From positions 1-7,115 of the forward strand of contig JARXKQ010000054.1 of the NCBI GenBank assembly GCA_030271555.1: a DNA stretch of 7,115 nucleotides. The letters run 5' to 3'. This document shows, in pieces, positions 1-5,788 of the stretch (within the stretch, counting starts at the first letter, position 1; every line of letters starts with the position of its first letter). The position numbers were made by a program, and so were the translations under genes. The notes beneath the pieces were generated by a model. That model saw only the letters and a list, made by a program, of their open reading frames with translations, did not search any database and was not told the origin of the DNA. The DNA is from Chloroflexota bacterium. Its GTDB lineage: Bacteria; Chloroflexota; Limnocylindria; Limnocylindrales; CSP1-4.

Positions 1-1
1 C

Positions 2-1240
2 TCCCGTGACGCCGCACGGCGGTTTCTCGTTGCGCGCCATGGCCTGGCGCCGCCGCGCTCCCTGCCCGCCGATCCACGGAGCGTCCTGGCCGCCATCGAG
101 CGGCTGGGCGTCCTCCAGTTCGACCCGCTCGAAGTGCCCGGCGCGCGCAACCATGACCTGGTGCTGCATTCGCGCATCGCCGGCTACCGGCGCGAGTGGG
201 CGGAGCGGTGGCTGTACGGGCCGGACCGGCGGCTCTTCGAGATCTACAACAAGAGCCTCAACATCGTGCCGATGGCTGAGCTGCCGCACTACAGCTACAG
301 CTGGACGCGCTACGTGGAGCGCTACCAAGACGGTGTCCTGCGCGAACACGCCGATGTCGTTACCGAGATCCTGGCCGAGATCGAGAAGCGCGGACCGCTG
401 ACAACGGCCGACTTTGCGCATCACTCGTATTCGGTCGATTGGTGGTGGGCACCCACGCGGGCGGCACGAGCGATCCTCGAGGCGCTGTTCGTAATCGGCC
501 GAGTGGGCATCTCGCGCCGCCTGGGCAACCGGCGCTACTACGACCTGATCGAGCGGCTCGTCCCGGCCGACGTTCTGGGGCGTAAGGAATCGGCCGAGGA
601 AGCGACGCTCCACCGCCTGCTGTCGCGCTTCCGCGCAGTGGGCCTGACCTCGCCGCAGGCCAATGCCGAGGTCATCGTCGGGACCGGCAAAGCGGCCGAA
701 CGGCAACGACTGACCGAGCAACTCGTCGAACGCGGCGATATCGTCCCGGTCCAGGTCGAGGGCATGCGCGGCCTGCGCTATGCCATCAGCAGTGAGCAGC
801 CACTGCTCGATGCGGCTGGCTCCGGGGCAGCCACAGCGGAGCCGGGCGTCGCCTTCCTGGCGCCGCTCGACCCGCTCGTGTGGGATCGCCGCCTTCTCGC
901 GACACTGTTCGACTTCGACTACATCTGGGAGGTCTACGTCCCGGAGCACAAGCGCCGCTGGGGCTATTACGTGCTGCCGATCCTCTTCGGCGATCGACTC
1001 GTCGGTCGGATCGAGCCGCGCCTCGATCGAGCGAGCAAGACGCTGCGCATCCTGGGCCTGTGGTGGCAGGACGGCTTCAGCCCGCGCGCCGCTGTAGGTT
1101 TCGTCGAAGCGATGCGGGAGGCCCTACGCGACTACGCGGCCTTCGTCGGCGCGAAGCGCATCGAGTGGTTGCCGGCCACCGGCGGGTCGGCGCGGCTGTT
1201 TGGGTCGATAATCGGTCGGGGAAACGCAAGGAGGACCTGA
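2..1240 (+). CDS. YcaQ/AlkX-type winged-helix DNA glycosylase, 5' end truncated by window edge
   Basis: This is predicted to be a winged-helix protein of the YcaQ family (HTH_42, formerly DUF1006). The characterised E. coli member is a monofunctional DNA glycosylase that unhooks alkyl interstrand crosslinks and removes N7-alkyl purines. The reading frame is open to the left edge. The first visible residues, SRDAARRFLVARHGL, match the family N-terminus, so the true start lies just upstream and the in-frame GTG at 134 is internal. The 412 visible residues compare with about 410 in E. coli YcaQ. Visible family blocks are RLGVLQFDPLEV (QFD codons at 116-124), NHDLVLHSRIAGY, a DWWW segment before a helix-turn-helix-like region, FLAPLDPLVWDRR, IWEVYVPEHKRRWGYYVLPI and a GRIEPRLDR tail. 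QFD fits the Q-hydrophobic-D catalytic motif that separates YcaQ/AlkX from AlkZ, which carries Q-hydrophobic-Q. The stop overlaps the next start by one base. Family assignment is secure; the substrate is inferred. Confidence 0.9.
   Translation, partial: SRDAARRFLVARHGLAPPRSLPADPRSVLAAIERLGVLQFDPLEVPGARNHDLVLHSRIAGYRREWAERWLYGPDRRLFEIYNKSLNIVPMAELPHYSYSWTRYVERYQDGVLREHADVVTEILAEIEKRGPLTTADFAHHSYSVDWWWAPTRAARAILEALFVIGRVGISRRLGNRRYYDLIERLVPADVLGRKESAEEATLHRLLSRFRAVGLTSPQANAEVIVGTGKAAERQRLTEQLVERGDIVPVQVEGMRGLRYAISSEQPLLDAAGSGAATAEPGVAFLAPLDPLVWDRRLLATLFDFDYIWEVYVPEHKRRWGYYVLPILFGDRLVGRIEPRLDRASKTLRILGLWWQDGFSPRAAVGFVEAMREALRDYAAFVGAKRIEWLPATGGSARLFGSIIGRGNARRT
1226..1239 (+). promoter_or_regulatory. 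Strong Shine-Dalgarno for the VOC gene
   Basis: AAGGAGG at 1228-1234 lies inside the last codons of the glycosylase gene, five bases before the ATG at 1240. It is the best ribosome binding site in the window. It selects the ATG at 1240 over the in-frame ATG at 1258 and over upstream in-frame GTG codons that would read through the glycosylase gene. Confidence 0.85.
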
Positions 1241-1641
1241 TGTACCTGGGTGACTCGATGCCCGTGACCACGATCCCGGTGACCGACCTTGATCTGGCTC
1301 GGCCTTTCTATCGCGACGTGCTCGGCTTGCAGCTCTTGGAAGAGAACGAGTACGCGATCCGTTTCGGGGTCAATGGTGGGGCGCAGATCTCGACTTACAA
1401 GCGGCCGCCCATCGAGCGCGGCCACACGACCTGTCACTTCGAGGTCGCCGACATCGAGGCCGCCGTGGCCGAGCTTCGCTCACGCGGGGCCGTCTTCGAG
1501 GAGTACGACCTGCCGTATCTCAAGACGATCAATGGCATCGCTCCCATGGGGCCCACGGCGCGCGGTGCATGGCTCAAGGATCCGGACGGCAACGTGCTTG
1601 GCCTGCGCCAGGGACCAATCCCCGGGATGGCGGCCAAGTGA
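1240..1641 (+). CDS. VOC (glyoxalase/bleomycin-resistance fold) family protein
   Basis: This 133-residue single-domain protein has the paired beta-alpha-beta-beta-beta modules of the vicinal oxygen chelate superfamily. Members are metal-dependent lyases, isomerases and dioxygenases, or drug-binding proteins. Signature segments are IPVTDLDLARPFYRDVLGL near residues 11-29, GHTTCHFEVADIEAAVAEL near 62-80, where the second module begins, and AWLKDPDGNVLGLRQ near 112-126. The position that is usually the first metal-binding His appears to be Val, and the usual Glu of the final DPDGN-x-x-E-L strand appears to be Gly. The classical His/Glu metal set therefore looks incomplete, and a binding or metal-independent role is possible. 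The ATG at 1240 shares its A with the stop of the glycosylase gene and follows a perfect Shine-Dalgarno, so the two genes are probably translationally coupled. The family is clear; the substrate is unknown. Confidence 0.88.
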   Translation: MYLGDSMPVTTIPVTDLDLARPFYRDVLGLQLLEENEYAIRFGVNGGAQISTYKRPPIERGHTTCHFEVADIEAAVAELRSRGAVFEEYDLPYLKTINGIAPMGPTARGAWLKDPDGNVLGLRQGPIPGMAAK

Positions 1642-2678
1642 GCGGCTTTCGTGAAGCCGTTCTGGCGAGCGGCAACAGCCTCAGCGGCTGGACGGGGTTC
1701 AGCGTCTTCGGCGTCAGCCAGCATGGCAGCCTGCCAAGTCCGTTCGATGCACCAGCGGGTAATCGGTTGTGGGGTCCGCAGGGCAGTCATCCGCTCGCCG
1801 CAATCGGGCTTGAAGAGCTCGTCAAGCGCTCGAGCGACGGTCTCGATGGCGAGATCACGATCAAGGAGCCAGTCAAGATCGGCGAGGCACTGTCCGGCCA
1901 CTTGAAGCTCACCGCGCGCAAGAACATCAACGCGCGCAGCGCCGTGTTCCGGCTCGTTGGCGCGCTCCTGGTCGAACGCCAGGGATCGCGCGAGGAACGC
2001 GACAGCAAGGGCAATGTCATCAAGAGCGAGCAGTGGACCGAGATCAACGGCAGCGTCTTCGATGACGAGCCACTGATCGAGCCGGCACTCCCCGCGCAAC
2101 TCACCGCGGGCCAGACGTTCGAGACCGACTTCATGCTGCCTGCCCCGCGCCTGGGTCCGGTCACCGCGCACATGGGCAGCGCCGCGATCGTCTGGGCGCT
2201 CGACGCCAAGTGGGACGTCTCGATGGGCGGCGACGAGCATGTCGCGGCACTCGTCAACGTCAAGCAGAACCTCGACTACCTGCGCAGCGGCGCGGTCCGA
2301 CTCGATGACGGCGCGATGTTCGACGTCTACGGCTCGGGCGACGCCACGATCAGCGTCAAGCCGCTGCCCCCGCTCGCCGCCGGCTGGGAGTTCGAGGTGA
2401 CCGTCAATTGGCCCGGCGCGGGCGCCGGACGCGGAGGCCGACTCGAGCTCCAGGCCGATGTCGACGCACCCAACAAGCTCGGCAGCGTGGTGCTGTTCAG
2501 CCAACCGGTGGATCCTGCCGCGTTCAAGGCGGGCTTCACGACGAAGATCACTATTCCCGCCGACGCGCCGGCGACACTCAACGACAAGGGCGTCGCGGTC
2601 CACTATCGGATCAGGGCGTTGGTCGATAGGGCGTTTAGAAGCGACCTCGCCGTGGAGCGTTTCATCGCGGTCATGTAG
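1638..2678 (+). CDS. Two-domain arrestin-like (Spo0M-like) beta-sandwich protein
   Basis: This 346-residue cytosolic protein has no signal peptide or membrane helix. Residues about 67-215 read like an arrestin N-domain: a strand pair ITIKEPVKIGEALSGHLKL, an ARSAVFRLVGALLVERQ strand, a polar loop, FETDFMLPAPRLGP, then AAIVWALDAKWDV followed by an acidic pair and ALVNVKQ. Residues about 225-344 form a second strand-rich domain with a similar ending, VHYRIRALVDRAF...LAVERFIAV. Bacterial relatives such as Bacillus Spo0M use this scaffold for protein-protein interactions and have no known enzymatic activity. The chosen GTG at 1638 makes a GTGA overlap with the VOC stop, with only a weak GGGATGG upstream. 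An in-frame ATG at 1569 would lie deep inside the VOC gene. The first 60 or so residues are Gly/Ser/Pro-rich and do not resemble the beta domain, so a later start (for example TTG at 1767) is possible. The fold call is by pattern only and the function is unknown. Confidence 0.75.
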   Translation: MSGFREAVLASGNSLSGWTGFSVFGVSQHGSLPSPFDAPAGNRLWGPQGSHPLAAIGLEELVKRSSDGLDGEITIKEPVKIGEALSGHLKLTARKNINARSAVFRLVGALLVERQGSREERDSKGNVIKSEQWTEINGSVFDDEPLIEPALPAQLTAGQTFETDFMLPAPRLGPVTAHMGSAAIVWALDAKWDVSMGGDEHVAALVNVKQNLDYLRSGAVRLDDGAMFDVYGSGDATISVKPLPPLAAGWEFEVTVNWPGAGAGRGGRLELQADVDAPNKLGSVVLFSQPVDPAAFKAGFTTKITIPADAPATLNDKGVAVHYRIRALVDRAFRSDLAVERFIAVM

Positions 2679-2711
2679 CCTCCCGACCAACTACACAGCA
2701 CGGGGGGAGAG

Positions 2712-3092
2712 ATGTTTCAAGCCGGTCCAGCGCGTCATCTGATCGTCTGTGCAGCGGTCGCGCTGGCGCTGATCGGATGCACCACGAATGCCACGTTCAA
2801 CGTCATGCCGGAACAGGTTCCCGGCGCCACCGTGGGGCAGGTCTACGAGGTCGCGATCACCGCGATCTATCCCGAGGGCGGCAACGTGCCGACGCTCAGC
2901 CTGACTACTGACAGCGGCGCCCTGCCGCCCGGGATAACGCTGAGGCACACGTACCAGGGCGGCGCGGCAATCCTGGGCACACCGACAACTGCGGGGACGT
3001 ACACCTTCAAGTTGCGCGCCACCGGCGAGGGCTGCACGATGAGCGGCTGCCCGTTCGGTGTGCGCGACTACACGCTCGTCGTGACCCAGTAG
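2712..3092 (+). CDS. Small secreted lipoprotein with one putative Ig-like (He_PIG-type) domain
   Basis: This 126-residue protein has a lipoprotein signal peptide: Arg8, a hydrophobic stretch at residues 10-21, and the lipobox LIGC at 20-23, so Cys23 should be lipidated and the protein anchored to the outer face of the membrane. The mature part resembles one putative-Ig (He_PIG) module. It has VGQVYEVAITA after the anchor, the hallmark SGALPPGITL near 68-77, GTPTTAGTYTFKLRAT near 89-104 and a final strand DYTLVVTQ. Cys108 and Cys113 flank a short loop and could form a disulfide. The ATG at 2712 follows a G-rich GGGGGGAGAG ribosome binding site. The gene starts 33 bases after the arrestin-like gene and may be transcribed with it. 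Such modules usually mediate adhesion or surface interactions; its partner cannot be told from sequence. Confidence 0.82.
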   Translation: MFQAGPARHLIVCAAVALALIGCTTNATFNVMPEQVPGATVGQVYEVAITAIYPEGGNVPTLSLTTDSGALPPGITLRHTYQGGAAILGTPTTAGTYTFKLRATGEGCTMSGCPFGVRDYTLVVTQ

Positions 3093-3101
3093 CGAGCTAC
3101 T
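3088..3101. terminator. Short dyad joining two convergent stop codons, possible weak bidirectional terminator
   Basis: AGTAGC (3088-3093) and GCTACT (3096-3101) are perfect inverted repeats separated by two bases. Folded, they give a 5-bp stem with a CGAG loop. The stop TAG of the lipoprotein gene (3090-3092) and the stop of the permease gene on the other strand (3097-3099) each lie in one arm. There is no T-tract, so terminator function is uncertain. Confidence 0.3.
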
Positions 3102-3906
3102 TGAGCAGCATCTTGCCCATGCGGCGCGACGCGATGAATACGAACAAGAGACCCATCGCGAACAGGTAGAGGACGTCGATCAGCTGGGTGAAGCCGATGA
3201 CGCCTGTGGTCATGGCCCGCACCAGGTCCACGCCGCGGTACAGCGGCGAGAACTCGACGATCGTCCGCAGCGGCTCGGGGTACGTCGTGATCGGGAAGAA
3301 CGTGCCGCTGAACAGGAAGAGCGGCAGCGTCACCACGAACAGCAGATCAAGGTCCTGCCACGAGCGCATGAACGTCACCGCTACCAGTCCGGCCGCGGCC
3401 GTTGCAAAGCCGATCAGCATTGATGCGGGCAGCGCGAAGATGCCCATGCCGCTTGGCACCAGCCCCATCGCGAACATGACCGCGAGAAAGCCCAGGCCGT
3501 ACAGCGCGCCGCGGCCCAGTGCCCAGACCACCTCGCCCAGCGCGATGTCGCCCACGTTGAGCGGCGTCGCGAGCATGCCGTCGTAGGCCTTCTCGTAGCG
3601 CAGCCGGAAGAACATGTTGGTCGAGTCGTAGACCGCGCCGTTCATCGAGGCCGTGGCCAGCAGGGCAGGCGCAACGAACACCGCATAGGGGATCTGCGAT
3701 CCGTCGGGGCCCGCGACCGTGCCAATGAGCGAGCCCAGGCCAAAGCCGATGCCCAGCAGATAAAAGAGCGGCTCGAAGAAGCCGCTGAAGATGACCATCC
3801 AGCCGCGTCGAAAGATGAACCGGTTGCGCTCCAGGATGTGGACGCTGTGGCGGCTGCCGAACGGCAGGACGTGCGTGACAGCAGAGCCGGTCATGGTCGT
3901 GGCCAT
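3097..3906 (-). CDS. ABC-2 family exporter permease (second permease of operon)
   Basis: This 269-residue integral membrane protein is of the ABC-2 (DrrB/NodJ-like) type and forms half of the export channel driven by the ATPase encoded upstream. About six hydrophobic segments are visible, near residues 37-60, 73-93, 122-150, 153-178, 187-207 and 240-259. A hydrophilic N-terminus (HILERNRFIFRRGW) lies on the cytoplasmic side. Family landmarks are KAYDGMLATPL at about 105-115, the intracellular coupling loop after the second helix, and PLFLFSGTFFPI at 195-206, the typical fifth-helix motif, followed by a P-L-Y-R-G-V-D-L-V-R stretch. The ATG is one base after the stop of the preceding permease gene, with a modest GGTGATC upstream, indicating coupled translation. 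It is the last gene of the operon and runs tail to tail into the lipoprotein gene. The substrate could be a drug, lipid or polysaccharide; the sequence does not decide. Confidence 0.9.
   Translation of the reverse strand: MATTMTGSAVTHVLPFGSRHSVHILERNRFIFRRGWMVIFSGFFEPLFYLLGIGFGLGSLIGTVAGPDGSQIPYAVFVAPALLATASMNGAVYDSTNMFFRLRYEKAYDGMLATPLNVGDIALGEVVWALGRGALYGLGFLAVMFAMGLVPSGMGIFALPASMLIGFATAAAGLVAVTFMRSWQDLDLLFVVTLPLFLFSGTFFPITTYPEPLRTIVEFSPLYRGVDLVRAMTTGVIGFTQLIDVLYLFAMGLLFVFIASRRMGKMLLK
3290..3325 (-). repeat. 36-base perfect direct repeat, copy in the last permease gene
   Basis: This stretch is identical at all 36 positions to 4107-4142 in the neighbouring permease gene, in the same orientation and reading frame. 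It encodes PLFLFSGTFFPI with the same codon at every position. The surrounding sequence of the two genes is clearly diverged. Confidence 0.9.
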
Positions 3907-3907
3907 C

Positions 3908-4720
3908 TCAGATCACCAGCCGCTTCTTGAAAGTCTTGAATGCGAAGAAGGTCCCGATCGCGATCATGCCGAGCACGACCGCCAGGTGGATGCCCAGCGT
4001 GAGCAGATCCAGGTCATGACCGATCGCCAGCGACCGCGTCAGCGCCACGCCATGGAACAGTGGCGTGAACCAGGCGATCCAGCGCACCGTCTCGGGCAGC
4101 TGCTCAATCGGGAAGAACGTGCCGCTGAACAGGAAGAGCGGCGTGACGACGAAACGGAAGATGATCGAGAACGACTGCTCGGTCTTGCGCGTCGCCGTCC
4201 AGGCCGACATGCAGATCCCGAACGCGACGCCGGTCAGGATGGCGCTGGGCCAGGCCAGGAAGAAGGTCGGTGAGCGGAACGCGCCAAAGAGGAAGGCGAC
4301 GACCATGAAGACGCCGGTCACGATGGCGAGGCGCACGAACAGCCAATAGAGGTGACCCAGGACGATGTCGCGCACGGTGATGGGCGTGGCGATCATCGCG
4401 TCGAAGGTCTTGAGCCACTTGAAGCCCGCAAACAGCGGCCACGAGCCTTCGACGGTGCCGGTCTGCATCGCCTGCGCGGACATGATGCCCGGCGCCAGGA
4501 ACACGAGGTAAGGCACGCCGCCGAACGCGGTGATGTTGGGCACGAGGCTGCCCAGCGCCACGCCCATCGCGGTCAGGAACAGGACCGGCGACACGAGCGT
4601 GCCGAAGAACGTGCCGCGCCAGACCCGGCGATAGACGAGCAGCGACTGCTCGAGCTTGCGCAGGCCGGGGAACTTGAACGCTCCGCCCCGGGCAGGCGCC
4701 GGCGGCGCGATTGCTGTCAT
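3908..4720 (-). CDS. ABC-2 family exporter permease (first permease of operon)
   Basis: This 270-residue integral membrane protein is paralogous to the next gene, and the two probably form a heterodimeric ABC-2 channel. A Pro/Ala-rich N-terminus is followed by an amphipathic LRKLEQSLLVYRRVWRG segment. Hydrophobic helices lie near residues 37-60, 71-92, 122-147, 152-175, 186-206 and 240-262. Landmarks match its partner: KTFDAMIATPI at about 104-114, PLFLFSGTFFPI at 194-205 and a W-F-T-P-L-F-H-G-V-A-L stretch after it. The C-terminus is basic (KTFKKRLVI). Outside the shared motifs the two permeases are only moderately alike, so this is an old duplication. The ATG at 4720 lies five bases after the ATPase stop, without a clear Shine-Dalgarno, which suggests translational coupling to the ATPase gene. 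The substrate is unknown; DrrB-like drug export is the nearest general description. Confidence 0.9.
   Translation of the reverse strand: MTAIAPPAPARGGAFKFPGLRKLEQSLLVYRRVWRGTFFGTLVSPVLFLTAMGVALGSLVPNITAFGGVPYLVFLAPGIMSAQAMQTGTVEGSWPLFAGFKWLKTFDAMIATPITVRDIVLGHLYWLFVRLAIVTGVFMVVAFLFGAFRSPTFFLAWPSAILTGVAFGICMSAWTATRKTEQSFSIIFRFVVTPLFLFSGTFFPIEQLPETVRWIAWFTPLFHGVALTRSLAIGHDLDLLTLGIHLAVVLGMIAIGTFFAFKTFKKRLVI
4107..4142 (-). repeat. 36-base perfect direct repeat, copy in the first permease gene
   Basis: This is the second copy of the 36-base identity, 817 bases from its partner at 3290-3325, and it encodes the same PLFLFSGTFFPI motif. The flanking bases differ immediately on both sides. Confidence 0.9.
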
Positions 4721-4725
4721 GATGG

Positions 4726-5712
4726 CTATTCGATCAACGAGCGCCCGGTGAGGCGCAGGAAGACGTCCTCAAGGCTGGACCGTCGCACGAGGCTCGTTTC
4801 TGGTCGCAGGCCGCGCTCGTGCGCGGCGGCCGCAACGTCCTCACCGTCCGCGGCATAGATCAGCACCCGGTCGGGCAGCTTTTCGACGCGCTCGCCCAGT
4901 CCGTCGAGCTGGCCGTCAAGGGTCTCCTGGACGCCAACGGGGAAACGCAGCTCGAGCACTTCCTTGGTTGAGTACTGCTCGATCAGGCTGCGCGGTGAGC
5001 CCTCGGCGACGATCTTGGCCTTGTCCATCACAACGAGTCGGTCGCACAGCTGCTCCGCCTCATCCATGTAGTGCGTCGTCAGGACGAGCGTCGTGCCGCG
5101 CTGCTTGAGCCGGTAGAGGCGGTCCCACACGAGGTGCCGCGCCTGCGGATCCAGTCCCGTGGTGGGCTCGTCGAGCAGCAGCAGGTCAGGCTCGTTGATG
5201 AGTGAGCGGGCAATAGTCAGGCGGCGCTTCATGCCGCCGCTCAGCGGCTCGACAAGGGAGCTCGCGCGGTCGTTCAGCTGGACGAACTCGAGCAATTCCA
5301 TTGCGCGCGAGCGCGCCTCGGCGTACGAGAGATCGAAGTACCGGCCGTAGATCAGCAGGTTCTCGAGGACCGTCAGCTCCGTGTCGAGCGTGTCGAGCTG
5401 CGGCACGACACCCAGCCGTGCGCGAATGGAAGCGCCGTTCTTGTCGGGGTCCGTGCCCAGGACGGACAGATCACCGCCAGAGCGCGGCGACACCGCGCCG
5501 ATCATGCGCATCGTCGATGTCTTGCCCGCGCCGTTAGGCCCCAGGAAGCCGAACGCCTCACCGGGCGCGACGTCGAAATCGATCGCGTCCACCGCGACGA
5601 AAGTGCCGAACTTCTTGGTCAGGCCGCGGGCGCGAATCAGGGGTTCGCGAGCAGCCCCTGAAACGCCGCCGGAGGCAGCCTGAAGCGGGGTCGCAGACTC
5701 GGGGCCGGGCAC
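4726..5712 (-). CDS. ABC exporter ATP-binding protein (DrrA/NodI-like)
   Basis: This 328-residue ATPase powers the two ABC-2 permeases encoded directly downstream. All nucleotide-binding motifs are intact: Walker A GPNGAGKTS at residues 58-66, Q-loop Gln105 in VVPQLD, signature LSGGM at 157-161, Walker B LLLLDEPT at 177-184 with catalytic Glu182, D-loop GLD at 186-188 and switch His214. A C-terminal extension of about 80 residues ending SSLEDVFLRLTGRSL is typical of DrrA/CcmA-type drug-export ATPases. The reading frame opens only four codons before the GTG at 5712 (an in-frame TAA precedes it), and no other ATG, GTG or TTG occurs before the ABC domain begins. GTG is therefore the likely start, though it has no Shine-Dalgarno and the transcript may be leaderless. 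The ATG at 5720 is out of frame. It is the first gene of a three-gene operon, divergent from the Rrf2 gene. Confidence 0.93.
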   Translation of the reverse strand: MPGPESATPLQAASGGVSGAAREPLIRARGLTKKFGTFVAVDAIDFDVAPGEAFGFLGPNGAGKTSTMRMIGAVSPRSGGDLSVLGTDPDKNGASIRARLGVVPQLDTLDTELTVLENLLIYGRYFDLSYAEARSRAMELLEFVQLNDRASSLVEPLSGGMKRRLTIARSLINEPDLLLLDEPTTGLDPQARHLVWDRLYRLKQRGTTLVLTTHYMDEAEQLCDRLVVMDKAKIVAEGSPRSLIEQYSTKEVLELRFPVGVQETLDGQLDGLGERVEKLPDRVLIYAADGEDVAAAAHERGLRPETSLVRRSSLEDVFLRLTGRSLIE

Positions 5713-5788
5713 CGCGGCATGTTAGCGCGACGGGCTTTGTGGCACAGCACTCGCCACTTTGTCCCTAATCCCCCACAATTAACTAGGA
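5713..5788. promoter_or_regulatory. Divergent promoter/operator region between the exporter operon and the Rrf2 gene
   Basis: This 76-base gap is locally A+T-richer than its surroundings and must hold the start signals of both transcripts. On the minus strand, TAACAT (plus-strand 5719-5724) lies six bases before the exporter GTG, which is where a -10 box of a leaderless mRNA would sit. On the plus strand, neither start codon is preceded by a proper Shine-Dalgarno, and TTGTCC at 5759-5764 is only a partial -35 match without a good -10. The region also holds two CTTTGT direct repeats 22 bases apart (5735-5740 and 5757-5762), a GTGGC/GCCAC inverted repeat (5739-5743 and 5753-5757) and a TAAT-N8-ATTA dyad (5766-5781). 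Confidence 0.6.
5766..5781. promoter_or_regulatory. TAAT-N8-ATTA dyad, candidate Rrf2 operator
   Basis: TAAT at 5766-5769 and ATTA at 5778-5781 form a 16-base dyad ending seven bases before the Rrf2 start codon. Rrf2 proteins are dimers that bind A/T-flanked dyads and often repress their own gene. The symmetric arms are only four bases each, so this is a weak candidate judged mainly by position. Confidence 0.35.

Noticed and set aside
6..401. Plus-strand open frame at the left edge in a different frame from the glycosylase
   Set aside because: It is a Ser/Arg/Pro-rich shadow frame. The glycosylase frame shows conserved family residues from the first base of the window.
880..1239. Extending the VOC gene upstream to an in-frame GTG at 880
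   Set aside because: The extension is the shifted reading of the glycosylase gene and has no VOC homology. The AAGGAGG and ATG at 1240 define the start.
1434..2690. A 418-codon open frame on the minus strand opposite the VOC and arrestin-like genes
   Set aside because: Its product is rich in Arg, Asp, His and Glu with no domain pattern, as expected for the reverse reading of high-GC coding DNA. The plus-strand genes have clear family motifs and coupled starts.
3791..4858. Plus-strand open frames opposite the permease and ATPase genes
   Set aside because: Their products are low-complexity, charged mirror translations. The minus strand has intact membrane-helix and ABC motifs.
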